64,000 nt of DNA. Source: Yponomeuta sedellus (taxonomy: Eukaryota > Arthropoda > Insecta > Lepidoptera > Yponomeutidae). Below the pieces are notes generated by a model that made no database searches, was not told where the DNA came from, and saw only the letters and a list, made by a program, of their open reading frames with translations. Shown here one piece after another: positions 32,504 to 43,212 of this stretch; positions within the stretch are counted from its first letter, which is position 1; each line of letters opens with the position of its first letter. The stretch covers positions 7,719,303-7,783,302 of the forward strand of contig OW203722.1 of NCBI GenBank assembly GCA_934045075.1. Reading direction: 5' to 3'. The position numbers and the translations under genes are program-made.

Positions 32504-32698
32504 GGTAAGGACCACACGGAAGCTGCAGTGCCTAGAACATTGTTTTTAGATGGAGTAGGCTTGCCCTATACCAAGACCTATACCTTTCTGGCAGCTTAAT
32601 CAGTGTTGCCCACGGGAAAGGTAAGCCAATAACTGTGCAGTCAACCAAAGGGCGGGTTTTCTCACGATGTTTTCCTTCACCGTTAGCGTGTGGTAGGT
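32504..32698 (-). mobile_element. SINE-3 copy, missing the tRNA head
   Basis: Antisense blocks GGTAAGGACCACACGGAAGC, GGAGTAGGCTTGCCC and the core TTTTCTCACGATGTTTTCCT, ending at the GTTAGCGTGTGGTA block. Confidence 0.65.
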
Positions 32699-32748
32699 GT
32701 GCTATTTTCCTTTACAATTTACTAACAAATATACAAGCCTTAATATCT

Positions 32749-32981
32749 CCTATACTTCGTTTTTTTAGCATTAGAAATTTCGTAAACAAAGAATAGTCAA
32801 CCTAAAAATCGTCTGCCTAATTTATATATTTTTTTAAATATTCATACCTACTTAGTGCACTGTTGAGCCAAGTAAATACACCTTTCTATCTACGTTTCAA
32901 ATGTTATATCTATGTAATAATAAGCAGTAGCCCTGCTTCTTTGCTTACAAAATTTCTAATGCTAAAAAAACGAAGTATAGG
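32749..32981. mobile_element. MITE-2, 233 bp
   Basis: 45-bp terminal inverted repeats start CCTATACTTCGTTTTTTTAG and continue CATTAGAAATTT. Left 32749-32793 and right 32937-32981 differ at two positions. No coding capacity. The target duplication is not clear. Confidence 0.85.
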
Positions 32982-34021
32982 CCGTGGATAACCCAGCCAT
33001 AGTTCTTTTGGAAAATCCGTGGATTTCGCGAATAAGTAGTAAATGAACACTACGTTTGTCAAAGGCCACGCTATGGACCCAATATGCACCTAATGATCCG
33101 ATTACTTGACATGCCTTAACCGTACTTTATAGGATTTCTATTTCTGATACTAATCTCATTAAACGAACCAGTTAAATTCGTTCGACATTTTTTAAACTTA
33201 CTGGACATATTAAACTGTAATCTTTAGGTCTATTGTAAATAATTAGAACTGTACTTTTAAAAAAAAACAGGATTCCTCTAAAACTCTCCTTAAATGCGTT
33301 GAAAACCAATCGTCATTGCATGTAAGTAGTGTTGTTTTATCCCTTTCACTCGCAAATTATCACGTTTTTAATAGTTTTAAAATAACGCTAGACAGTAAGG
33401 GATATTTTAGATACATTTTTGTTATCTTATTCTTAGTTCTTGATAAATATAATTAGTTAAGAAAATTATGAATATGCCATGTTTCGTTATGAAAAATCTA
33501 ATATAATGAGAATACCATGTCAAAAATGACCGCCTTCAAATGTAGCTTGAATTGAATGCTTTTGAGGTGTTATTTTGCATTATTTTACGTTAAATAAATT
33601 TTACAATCATTACACCGCCACATGTTGGCATAATAATGTTGGAATAAACAACATAATAATTGCAAATATTAAGACAAGATTTGGACGTTCAATCGCGTCT
33701 AATTTCCATGGCGTAGGTACTTGGCGGAGTTGATAGCATTAGCTTTATCGAAATGCTCCAGGGAAATTAGGCTGTTGCAATACCGCCTGACATTTCACTC
33801 CAAGCTACAGTCATTTGAAGGAGGTATAACAATTCCAACTATCCCAAACCCAACCTATTACAGGGATAGAAGCGGGTTAGGTCAGAAGTTAAATTTCCCA
33901 CACTCCCATTACGTTGAAACCTGACTAATCTTAGCGACGATACGAGTCAATTCAATCCCCTGGAGCTTCCTTCCCTAGTCGGTGCGCAGACTTATATCAA
34001 GGCATTTTATTTTCATGTGGC
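32982..34021. other. No gene seen
   Basis: About 1 kb of AT-rich DNA with no repeat family or exon that I can support. An open plus-strand stretch at 33721-33924 has no motif. Confidence 0.45.
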
Positions 34022-34178
34022 CTATAAACGACCCACTGCAGGGCACAGGCCTTCTGTAGAGAGAGAGACTATGGGCATAATTACCATGCGTACCCACCGC
34101 GGATTGGCAATTTCAAGCGCTGAGGTATTTGTACACCTCACTCAGGTTTTCTCACGGTGTTTTCCTTGACAGCGAATG
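34022..34178 (-). mobile_element. FamC copy
   Basis: Antisense tail CGACCCACTGCAGGGCACAG, GAGAGAGACTATGGGC, CCACCGCGGATTGGC, GAGGTATTTGTACACCTC and core TTTTCTCACGGTGTTTTCC. Confidence 0.7.
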
Positions 34179-34226
34179 GAATCAATCATCCAATCACTCG
34201 GTTCGACTATACGCTACGAGCGCTTC
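34179..34226 (-). repeat. FamA 5'-end fragment joined to FamC
   Basis: CCAATCACTCGGTTCGACTA and ACGCTACGAGCGCTTC are the complement of the FamA 5' end. It abuts the FamC core with no spacer, so one inserted into or recombined with the other. Confidence 0.6.
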
Positions 34227-34415
34227 TATATATTATATATTATATATATTATGGAAGTTATAGTCAACTATTGCTATACGTATAATCACCCAGTGAAGCC
34301 TGGTCAGCCAGGGTGATTAGACCACACCCCACAAACCACAAGGCCAAGCAAGTCCTGGAGAGGGATGTATGTGGTATTGATTATAATATAAAAAAGAGGC
34401 TCATATTATTATTAT

Positions 34416-34482
34416 TCCTTCCTGCGATGCAGGAAGAGACCCGTGCCCCAGCAGTGGGGACATACAAGGGTCGATATCGATT
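34416..34482 (+). repeat. FamA 3' end fragment
   Basis: CCTTCCTGCGATGCAGGAAG through GGGGACATACAAGGGTCGAT. It faces the opposite-strand FamA copy at 34552, giving an inverted pair of 3' ends. Confidence 0.7.
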
Positions 34483-34520
34483 TTCCCATGGGAATAAGAT
34501 ATTTTGCCCGCAGTAAAACG

Positions 34521-34788
34521 TAGCCTGTTAATCCAGGGTGTCAGCTAACTCCATCGATACCGACCCTTGTATATCCCCATTACTGGGGCACGGTTCTCTT
34601 CCTGCATCGCAAGAAGGTTAGGCCATACTCCACCACGGGCGCCAAATCTGGGTTGGTCGAGGATTGTTAGACAGTGGCGGGCCTTACTACATACCAATTT
34701 TTCATTAAAATCGCTCCAGCCGTTTAGACGTGAAGAAGTAACAAACATACACACTCACATACTTTCGCCTTTATAATGTTAGTGTGAT
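34521..34788 (+). repeat. RepD interrupted by a FamA insertion
   Basis: AGGGTGTCAGCTAACTCCAT (34536-34555 region) and ACATACCAATTTTTCATTAA (from about 34688) are halves of RepD, which is uninterrupted at 43030 (GTGTCGGCTAACTTCATACC). RepD then continues to TTCGCCTTTATAATGTTAGT. Confidence 0.65.
34552..34687 (-). repeat. FamA copy nested in RepD
   Basis: Minus-strand FamA from its 3' end (complement of GGGATATACAAGGGTCGGTA) to the GGGCCTTACT block, where it stops; 5'-truncated. The nesting dates FamA activity as later than RepD. Confidence 0.75.
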
Positions 34789-34791
34789 AAG

Positions 34792-34852
34792 GAAAAGGAA
34801 CCCTTATAGCTTCGTCATGTCTGTCTGTCCGTCTGTCCATCGTGACGGCTGT
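34792..34852 (+). repeat. RepE fragment
   Basis: AAGGAACCCTTATAGCTTCG then TCATGTCTGTCTGTCCGTC, parallel to 22180-22250. Confidence 0.5.
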
Positions 34853-35818
34853 CCGCAGGCTTTCGGGGCTTTTCTCTGGCGGGCAGGGTAGGCGCGTAGG
34901 CAAGCACTGAATAAATATTTGCCTATCGCTCTCACAGTGTAGATTTCAATATTGTATGAACGGCAAATAGTAAGCCCTTTCTTTAATAAACAGTGTTATT
35001 TATTCAATTTATTCGTTGGCCGTCAATACGACAAAATAAATCCAGCTCTCATTTTTCAGGGCATAATAGTGGAACTTTTTGCTTTCAAAATGGAAAAAAG
35101 TGTTGTTTGGTTTCTTATAAGTATTTACATACGTTATAATGATTTTTCTTCCATTTTAATTAATTTATTTATTTATTGACAGGAAAATCAACAGCTAAAC
35201 TAAACAAAATATTACATACAAAAATACTTATAGTAAGGCCAATTACAGATTTCCACGGAATTACTTGAGAATAGGAAATAAAAAGCCAAACACCATGTTT
35301 CTTATTAGCATTTATTACATAGTTACACGTTTCATATATTTATTTTATAATTAGCCGATTTAGTATCCTACTGGTAGGCCTTTTGCTCTCTACTCCTCCC
35401 TATTATCAGCCATTCCCGGCCACCTCGAAAGAAAAATCGTGATGTCTCCCCTCCTTACCCTCTGTCGTAGTCGGTTTGCGGTATCCGTCACCTGGGATCC
35501 ACTCAGTGGGATTTTTTCCCATCTGTTTGGGCCCTTACTTCTTACATACCATACCCTTTCAATACCGACAAAAAAGGTTTTTTACACAATGAGAATAGGG
35601 TTTACACAATGTCGTTGCGCGCAGTTATTTTGATTTTTTAGTGCCTTGATTTTTCAACATTGTACATCTTTGCCAGTCGAAAGGCTGTCTATACAGTGTT
35701 ATTTCTAAAATGCGCGATTCCCAAAACATGTCGGTTGAAAATAATTTACAACTTTTGTTCTAAGACTCGAGATATTTTCGTTCAATCATTATTGAAGAAA
35801 ATAATAAATAAAAAAAAA
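34853..35818. other. No supported gene
   Basis: Several open stretches without motifs. 35380-35560 is somewhat more GC-rich but shows no exon borders that I trust. Confidence 0.4.
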
Positions 35819-35912
35819 AATATTCATGGACATATTACACAGATCTCGTTAGCCCTAAACTAAGTACAACTAAATGACTCGTGTTATAGGTGCTAACTCG
35901 ACTCGATAATGT
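35819..35912 (-). mobile_element. SINE-2 3' fragment
   Basis: Complement of the SINE-2 tail: TATTCATGGACATATTACAC, AACTAAGTACAACTAAATGA and GGTGCTAACTCGACTCG. Confidence 0.75.
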
Positions 35913-36859
35913 ATGAATTTTTGCGACTTTCTGCACTATAGTGGCCCTGTTTGATAGATAATATTTTAGATTTTAATAGAATAGACATTCTTTGTACATA
36001 GTACAACTATTTACTGAAAGTTTCCACTTTCATAGAGCGCGTAAAGCAGTAATTGCTCACAAATAATTTAAACCCCGATATTTCGTCAATAACGAATCGG
36101 GAAAAAAACTCAGAGCGAAAAAAGCTAGATGGGGTGTTTCAGAATTTGCACATTTCAGAAATAACGCTGTATATGCGTAGAACACGGCAAGGGCGCAGAT
36201 CAGGGAGTAAACAAGTGGCTAATGATAAGACGTCGCAGCGTCGCCAGTCGCGCGCGCCCGCCCGCCCTCGACACGTGTCCTCGAGCGCACCGGAGGGATC
36301 CCCGCTAAAAAAACAATACAAACCAGTTCAAAACTAGCCGAAAAGCTTCCTTTCTGCATGCCAAATGGGTAAGTACTTACCTGGCATATTTGACCGTCGA
36401 ATGGGATTTGATAAGTTCGTGGAACAACGGTTGCGAAAGTTTGATTAAAGTTGTGATTAAACTCGCGTAAAGCACGATTAATAATGGCTGTGAAAGTAAT
36501 TAACCGTATTAAGTAAACAGTTGAACGTACAGCTCCGAGGCGTTTGGCTTTTACGGCGAGCATCAATGAATTTTATTTTATGTAGCGCTTCACCAAGTTT
36601 GACTTGTAATCTCCATAATTGGATGGCCTGTTTGAATCTTTAAACGCCTAACGCGTATTGAGATTGCGCATTTCGCATTCCAATAAAAAAGTACTTTTCA
36701 GCTTCGCACTCAATTTCTCATGGAGACTGTTGACTGTATGCTCAAGTACCCACACAACGGCATTGTCCGATATGTAATAAACACACGCTCCATTGTGTGT
36801 ATCTACCACGCGATCGATATTCCCGTTTCAACGCAACTAATATTGTTATCTTTCCGCAG
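35913..36859. other. Flank of the membrane-protein exon; CpG-rich patch at 36225-36305
   Basis: The patch (GTCGCGCGCGCCCGCCCG) is CpG-rich against an AT-rich background. I find no convincing coding frame there on either strand. It could be a 5' exon or regulatory element of the gene whose exon lies at 36860. Confidence 0.35.
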
Positions 36860-37185
36860 ATAAGCTGAGGATGAAGAGTGGCGGGGCATGGCGCAGCGGG
36901 AGGACGGATAATGGGAATTATGAAAAAACTAATGATGACAAGAAAATTCCAAAATGGAACGCTGGCAACGAATGGCGATCCATATGGCTGCCGGAGGCCG
37001 GCCTGCCTCAAGCCAGGATATCCTTCGAAAGGCAATCGGAAGGGTCTAGCAACGCTTGGAGTGCAGCGTGGGGCGCCATGGTCGGAGCCGGTACTGTGCT
37101 GCTCTTGGCCGCTGCTTTGCTGATCTGGAAGAGACCGAGGCGTCGTGACAGCAGGCAACTGGTGGCGATGGACGTCGGACGTAAT
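36860..37185 (+). CDS. Internal exon of an unrecognised single-pass membrane protein
   Basis: Acceptor TATCTTTCCGCAG ends at 36859 and donor GTAAGT begins at 37186. The frame is open throughout: two bases complete a codon, then 108 codons follow. Exon residues 1-65 are hydrophilic (TDNGNYEKTNDDKKIPKWN, WLPEAGLPQARISFERQ). Residues 66-89 are a membrane segment (WGAMVGAGTVLLLAAALLIW). KRPRRR follows directly, a stop-transfer pattern that puts the C-terminus in the cytosol. GC content and codon use are above the surroundings. Other exons were not found in the window, so introns are long. Family unknown; a cell-surface receptor or adhesion protein is possible. Confidence 0.65.
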
Positions 37186-37384
37186 GTAAGTGTTTCTCCT
37201 AGCCCCGTTGGGTTGCCCAAAAGTAGAACGAGAGCCGCGTTTAATAAAACTATCATTCATAGTTGATTGTACTACTTTTTTAAGAAACTGGCAGTTTACA
37301 TTAAAAATAAATTCGTTGTGTAACTATGAGCTAAAATTAAATTCCGTAACTAAGTAATTGACATGTGCAAGTTAGTAGGAATTA

Positions 37385-37703
37385 TATATGTTACAGTCAA
37401 AACTCTTAAACGGTCAAAACTAGTTTTGACTGCAGAAAAATAAAATAAAATTCTAATATGTATCCAACAATGTCGAGTTGGTTTTTGGTCTTGCATGTTC
37501 AACCTAACACGCTCCTTTGAGCTCCGCTACGCTACGCGCTTCGTCGCACCTATATTTTTGTTTTGGCAGATTGAGCGATGCATCATTTCAGGTGTTTTTA
37601 CCATTTGGTATTTCAAATATAAGGTTTGGACAAAAGTACTTTTGACTGATTTTAGCAGTCGAAACTAGTTTTGACCGTTTAAGAGTTTTGACTGTGACAT
37701 ATA
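37385..37703. mobile_element. MITE-1 copy a, 319 bp
   Basis: Inverted ends of about 50 bp begin TATATGTTACAGTCAAAAC and include GGTCAAAACTAGTTTTGACT. The interior has GCTCCGCTACGCTACGCGCT and TATTTCAAATATAAGG. The same interior appears inverted at 53821-54179. Confidence 0.9.
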
Positions 37704-37732
37704 CATGGCTTAGCCGAATCTTCATTATTATT

Positions 37733-37825
37733 CTACTTTATTGCACGCGAAACATTTATCAGGACATTACATAAGAAATAACATGTAGAAAGGCGAGCTT
37801 ATCTCTGAAAGAGATTTCTTCCTAC
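37733..37825 (-). repeat. LINE 3'-UTR-like fragment
   Basis: Complement contains AAGCTCGCCTTTCTACATGT and CGCGTGCAATAAAGTAG, the same layout as at 53470. Confidence 0.45.
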
Positions 37826-38924
37826 TTTTTAATCTGTGTATTAATCGGCTGTGCATTGTAGTTCTATGAAATAAGGTCCGTCTGTTTATTGATTGAATTG
37901 AATACCTATTCACAAAGTGAAATTCTCAATTCAGAAACCGTCCCTATTTCACTTAAATACTAGAAATTTCAGCTATCTACGCAAGAAGTTATTTATCTAG
38001 GAGTTCCGTAAAGAAATTTCAAAACACCTTTTTGTATTAAATCTTTGAAGTGGATGCACAAAGACGGCAAGATGATAAACAATACGGTGGACTTAAGTTT
38101 TGTACTCTTTCATAAAAATGTGCTACATTTTATAACGCTGAGATAATAGGTCACGGGTACTGACGGAAGACCAGCGCTGGAGTATCATATCTCCAGCTTA
38201 TGCTGAGTCAGAGCCATTTTGCACTTGCCACACCCACAGTACTCACACTGGAAAATGCTCTGTGTCTGTGTATCGTATGTGTTGTTGCTTTTCTTCTCTT
38301 GTACGTGCAGTCTGCTTAATATTGTTTTTATTGCGTGTGTATGTCAGTGTAAATAAATGATTAATCAATCAATCAATAGTTCAACTATCCTAGGTAATTA
38401 TGCCTTGGCTGTAGTAAGTTAATCAAAGAATAATTCGTATTATACAGAGCACCTTTCCATTTTCGATAAATATTATAATGATACTGTACGATACTGAAAG
38501 TAGCAGTGCGAAATAACTCATTTTTAAGATCTCACTTCTCATGTCGTTTCATAACATAACATTTACATACAGTCACATACATTGCTTCTGGCCCCAGACT
38601 AGGATACCCTGTGTTCCATATTTTTTCTTTTGCTCTCTATTTGTAATGAACGCAAGTAGAAGGCTTAGGGCCAGCAAAAGCCTAACTGCTCTGAACAAGC
38701 TAGTTTCCTTATAAAATTTCATGTGACCACTCTGCTTCCTAAATAAGTTACTGTTGGAATTGACGTAGGGTCCTTGATTTCATTTTGAAACTTGTCAACC
38801 TTAACTACAGTTAACTTTCCCGGTGTCCCTTGTATAAGTATATGAAGGCAGCTTTTACAGTCAGCTTCGGTGACGTCTTGAACTTTTTTTATTGGTCACT
38901 GATCGTGGCCAACAAAAAAATATC
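37826..38924. other. No gene seen; MITE-4 end at 37900-37947
   Basis: CACAAAGTGAAATTCTCAAT TCAGAAACCG is one arm of MITE-4, with no clear partner arm. The rest is unassigned. A GATTAATCAATCAATCAATA run lies at about 38359. Confidence 0.4.
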
Positions 38925-38996
38925 AGGATCGTGGCAAGTGACCGCCCCTGGTCTCTGCCTACCTCTCAGGGATACAGGCCTGAAGTTATGTTCTGA
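38925..38996. repeat. FamB copy, reversed orientation
   Basis: CAGGATCGTGGCAAGTGACC, CCTGGTCTCTGCCTACCTCT and GGGATACAGGCCTGA are the complements of the 2256 copy, in reverse order. Confidence 0.65.
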
Positions 38997-39655
38997 TCTT
39001 TTACTCGTACAAGCTAAATTGGTCGTTAGTGCCTGTTTCTATATTACGAGAACCAAATTCTGCACGATTCCAATCCATCTGAACGATTCCAAGTCCAAAT
39101 GTTAAATTTCATAATGGTTGTATGGTAAACGTCTCAGTGAATGAGTGACTGTCGGGATGATTGAGTCCTGGAATTGGTGGGCAGAATGAGGCCTCTGATC
39201 GTAAGACAAATATTATCGCAGCTAGTTTTGGAAAAGAATTCTGATGACCTAAAGACATACAATCTAATCTCTTCATTATAATCAATCTAATCGAGACTCT
39301 TGTTTCTGTCCTCGGCCAATGTCTTGCAGCTACTGCCAACAATCTACATCAGAAAGACGACGAAGTATAAGCTGTTATGTACTTCCCTTCAATACATTAA
39401 TGTGAAACAAAGAGGACGATGTCGTTACAAATAAAAGAATTACATCGTTATGGAGGTTCCTCAATTCACTCAAGGAATGTAATTTTCTTTGCTTGTTTTA
39501 AACGTAAGCTTGTTTTTTTTTTTGTTTATTCTGTTCATGCATGCATGATTCTTACGTCTTACTGTCCCCAAATGGCACAAATAAATAAATGTCACAATTC
39601 GTTTATTTTTATAACAACTTGCAGAAAATAAACGACAATTAGGCGGCCCGTTTGA
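38997..39655. other. No gene seen
   Basis: Unassigned sequence. Short open stretches have no motif. Confidence 0.45.
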
Positions 39656-40020
39656 AGCGCTCGTGGCCTAGGCGAACCGAGTGATTGGAATCAATCACTT
39701 GGCTAAGCAACAACAGGCGCGGTCAGGTACGGGTTGGGTGACCGTCCCGTGTTGACTACCGCTAGTGGCATTTTTCCGGGCGCTTCCGTGCTTCGCAAGG
39801 CACGTTAAGCCGTTGGTGCCGGCTGTCACATATATGGCAGTCGTTAAGCCATGTCAGAGGCCTTATGGGCGGCTTGATAACTTCTGACAGTAAGGCCCGC
39901 CACTGTCTTACAATCCTCCACCAACCCGGACTTGGCCCCCGTGGTGGAGTATGGCCTAATCTTCCTGCAATGCAGGAAGAGACCCGTGCCCCCGCAGTGG
40001 GGACATACAAGGGTTGGTAA
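39656..40020 (+). repeat. FamA copy, full length, best preserved
   Basis: 5' GCGCTCGTGGCCTAGGCGAA, hairpin GTGATTGGAATCAATCAC, then blocks GGTGACCGTCCCGTG, GCACGTTAAGCCGTTGGTGC, CACTGTCTTACAATCCTCCA and 3' GGGGACATACAAGGGTTGGT. TGGCCTAGGCG resembles a pol III A box. No good B box was found, so SINE status is not proven. Confidence 0.85.
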
Positions 40021-40059
40021 CGAGGCGACCCGTTGTGTGATACCGGGCCGAGTTTTTTT

Positions 40060-40114
40060 TTGCAATCATATTGTGGCCTCTATTGTTACTTTAGAGACCA
40101 CAATATGAGTGCAA
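40060..40114. repeat. Foldback with 23-bp arms next to FamA
   Basis: TTGCAATCATATTGTGGCCT CTA at 40060-40082 pairs with 40092-40114 (two mismatches, 9-base loop). It begins 40 bp after the FamA 3' end. Confidence 0.75.
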
Positions 40115-41578
40115 ATGATGAGTGTATTTATGGACTATATTAATCTGCTCACACGTCCCCCGTTTCCTTGTAACGTCGATAGACCTTTGTTGAAGTCGAA
40201 AGTGACTCGAAATGGTACCTGTCAATTAACACACGGCTGGTGGGTGCGTCACCCTTTTCGTCTTGAAATGGGCGTAACACGATGCAGCGTGTTTACGCAC
40301 ATAAATATACTTTTGTCTGAACATCAGCCTACGCGATGTTATGTTTAAACTCCCATCTCCCCTCCTCGTACACCAAAGAATGTCTTGTCACTACAAAGTT
40401 CAAAGGTTTTATCTACCCACCACGCTTATTCAGAAGATCTGACAGTATCAGATGCCAATTCGCTATTCAAACATATAATTACGTTGAATAGCGATAAAAA
40501 AGTGAGTTGTTTCGTATTCATTCAATGACGTGACGTAAGAAAATTAAGACAGGATGAATCTGACAAATTGGGACACATTACACCTCTCTTATGTATTGTA
40601 ACCCAATATATGTTTACAGATTGTACATTTTATAAACAATATGATCACATGATCCTCAAAATTTCAGACTGCAAAATATTGTCCTAACAAAAAAGTCACG
40701 TAGGCGTCTCTAAAAAACGCCAACACCGAGTAATTTTTGAGCTAAATCTCGGTCAAGCGACGTCGCAGTTACGTAGACTTAAGTTTCTTACACATTTTCT
40801 CTTTCATAATTTTTTTATTACAGGACGGTATGCCATCTCTGTACTTTTGTCATTTCACTTCTTCTTTCCTTTGTCTTATGGATATTTTTATCCATTCACG
40901 TTAAATATTCATGTGCTAAGAATTTACTTATCAATTCTTTTGCTTGGCTCTTTGTTAGCTTTATACTTGATATTTCAAAACGGTCCTAGAAAACAAGCTG
41001 GTTCTTCTACTCATCAATAAAACAACTTTTGTAGATAACTACGCGTATAATTAGACCATTGACTTAAGAAATCAATGCAAGAATATGACCTACTTCTTGC
41101 TGAATCTTTTGCAGCCAATATTTGAACCAGCTTTTTTCAGTTTTTGAATCATCTTTTTAGTGTGTTATGGAAAGATTTTTCTTGTATAAAAGAATGTTAT
41201 CTTTTGTATTTTCTTCTTTCCCGTCCAAGATACTTGAAGCTTACCAGCGAACAAGGCTTAGCCAGGTTTTTTTCGTCATGAGGATCTTCCCTGCAAAGTT
41301 TCGAAATTTTCAGCGATCCCAAGGATTCCAACTGGAACGGAGTTTTCCTTGTCGGGCATTTTTTGCGCTTGTTTAAAACTTTCTAAATTAAAGTCACCCA
41401 AAGGAATTAAGTGGGTATTTAAAAACCACAGTAAAGGATACGCGTAACAGACTTTTATGTTGGGTCTTGTAACCGTGTAAAGTTTTCACGGTTCATCATT
41501 TTTAAAATCAACGTTTTGTTGACGTTGAGTACAGTAATCTAAAGTAGAGTAGGATAAAGAAATCTAGAGTGGGTCTAG
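40115..41578. other. No gene seen
   Basis: About 1.4 kb of AT-rich, unassigned DNA. Open stretches at 40109-40348 and 41167-41376 show no motifs. Confidence 0.45.
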
Positions 41579-41629
41579 ATTCTTTATCACACAATAAACA
41601 TATTTGTACAAAGGCGAGCGTAATACTTT
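41579..41629 (-). repeat. LINE 3'-UTR-like fragment
   Basis: Complement: CGCTCGCCTTTGTACAAATA then TGTTTATTGTGTGATAAAG. Nearly the same bases occur at 53537-53570. Confidence 0.5.
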
Positions 41630-41753
41630 GTGTAAAAACTGCTTTCAAAATACCGCCGCCGACGAAATCTACGTAGTCCCTTTCAATAATACTACAGTTC
41701 ACATACAATACAAAACCATTGATTGTGACCGTAATTCAATCTGACTACATTTT

Positions 41754-42053
41754 CCATTAGTAAATATATATATATCGCTCATTTGGCAGAATAATGACGC
41801 AAATGTACTTTTTTGCCAATTTGAGTTAAGTATGCCAAAACACCCGAAATAACTGTTATACCGAAATACACTTGGGGAAAAAATGACAGTAATATAGTTT
41901 TGTTTTTTATCGCGTGACAGCGCCACTGTCGTTGTGGCATTTTGACAAAGTTCTAACACTTCTGAATGAAACAACGGTCTCTCCTGTAAAATTGGAAAAA
42001 GGACATTTGCGTCAATATTCTGCCAAATGAGCGATATATATATTTACTATTGG
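41754..42053. mobile_element. MITE-3, 300 bp
   Basis: Arms of about 60 bp: TAGTAAATATATATATATCG, then CTCATTTGGCAGAATAATGA and CGCAAATGTAC on the left, mirrored on the right with few mismatches. Terminal bases look like CC(C)A(A/T)TA. No coding capacity was seen. The right end abuts SINE-3. Confidence 0.88.
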
Positions 42054-42285
42054 GCTTTTTTGCATCTACTTAATGAGATGATTTATACAGCATCCAGTGG
42101 TATCTTCACTCACACTAGATGGCTGAAGGGACCACTCCGACGCTGTAGTGCCTGGAACATGGTTTTTAAAGATGGTGTAGGCGTGCCCAGCACCGATACC
42201 ATCATGACAGCTAAGTCGGCCTAGCCCACAGGAAAGACTAGTCAATACGTGCGGAGCCAACCAAGCCGCGGGTTTCCTCACGATG
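42054..42285 (-). mobile_element. SINE-3 3' portion, next to MITE-3
   Basis: TTTTTTGCATCTACTTAATG through GTGGTATCTTCACTCACACT to GCGGGTTTCCTCACGATG, antisense. It matches 31266-31500 closely, including the extreme 3' end. The core and tRNA head are cut off at about 42285. Confidence 0.8.
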
Positions 42286-42671
42286 ATAGTAAATATCAAC
42301 ATACCTATGACACAATTTTCTAAGTAGAGTAGATTTGTGAATTCTACATATACACTGTGATGGTAAAAATCGTGAGAAGACCTGAATGTCTGACGTATTT
42401 AGATACTTTAGCACTTGAAATTGCCAACCTTGAGGATAATTGTCATGATTAACCCTTTCTCTTCCAGAGAGAGGCTTAACAACGACGCTTGCATGGGTGC
42501 TGCAGGTGTGCATATAATATACATAAAGATAGATACATAGAATATTCTTTATTATACACAGAAATTACAGTAGCAGAAACATAATGCGTGTGTAAATATC
42601 AATATGGAAGACAGAACATTTAAAAGGAACCCATTGTTCATTGAAACTTTTCCTTATTGGGATTGATTTAA
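42286..42671. other. No gene seen
   Basis: Unassigned AT-rich DNA. Confidence 0.45.
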
Positions 42672-42784
42672 TTGATGATGATGTTTGTCCCTACTACTGG
42701 GGCACGGGCCTCTTCATCGCATCCTTGCATCGCAGGATAGTTAAGTCATTCTCCTCCACGGAGGCCAAGTCAGGGTTGGTGGTT
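42672..42784 (-). repeat. FamA 3' end, diverged
   Basis: TTTGTCCCTACTACTGGGGC, ACGGGCCTCTTCATCGC and GGAGGCCAAGTCAGGGTTGG. It contains a small internal duplication of GCATC. 5'-truncated. Confidence 0.65.
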
Positions 42785-42971
42785 TAATTATCGATATTGA
42801 AAATCCTGAAACCTCAAAACCGTTCAGGTTATCTATTCTTTACGCCCCACCCTGTATACACGTGGCTGGTGCGTCGCCCTTTCCGACTCTATCTTGGTTT
42901 GATATTGTAAGCCAGCGGGCACACAGAAGGAGTCCAGAGAATACGCTTAAAAGACTCACGGAATTATTCTT

Positions 42972-43134
42972 TACTAGCTGTGCCCCGCGGTTTATCAATA
43001 TTGTCGCAGTAAAAGGTACCTCATAATTGAATCTAGGGTGTCGGCTAACTTCATACCGAACTTTATTAAAATCGTTCCAGCCGTAACAACCGTACACACT
43101 TACAAACTTTCGCCGTTATAATTTTAGTTTGATT
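42972..43134 (+). repeat. RepD copy
   Basis: CTAGCTGTGCCCCGCGGTTT, GGGTGTCGGCTAACTTCATA, AAAATCGTTCCAGCCGT and CTTTCGCCGTTATAATTTTA. It provides the uninterrupted reference for the nested insertion at 34552. Confidence 0.6.
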
Positions 43135-43212
43135 GCACACTAAACATTTCACAGTACATTTTATAAGAAATACAAAACTGGTATGAACTAAAACTAATGC
43201 TTTTCCTTATAT

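Noticed and set aside
36053..36337. 94-codon plus-strand stretch before the membrane-protein exon
   Set aside because: The Arg/Ser-rich end comes from a CpG-rich patch. No usable acceptor or donor fits it in phase with the exon at 36860.
36742..37260. 172-codon minus-strand open stretch over the membrane-protein exon
   Set aside because: The plus strand has matching splice sites, a membrane segment and a stop-transfer motif. The minus frame is a by-product of its GC-rich codons.
39656..39720. Helitron 3' terminus in FamA (hairpin followed by CTAG in the antisense)
   Set aside because: Shared family sequence continues at least 12 bp past the CTAG in several copies, so it is not an element end.
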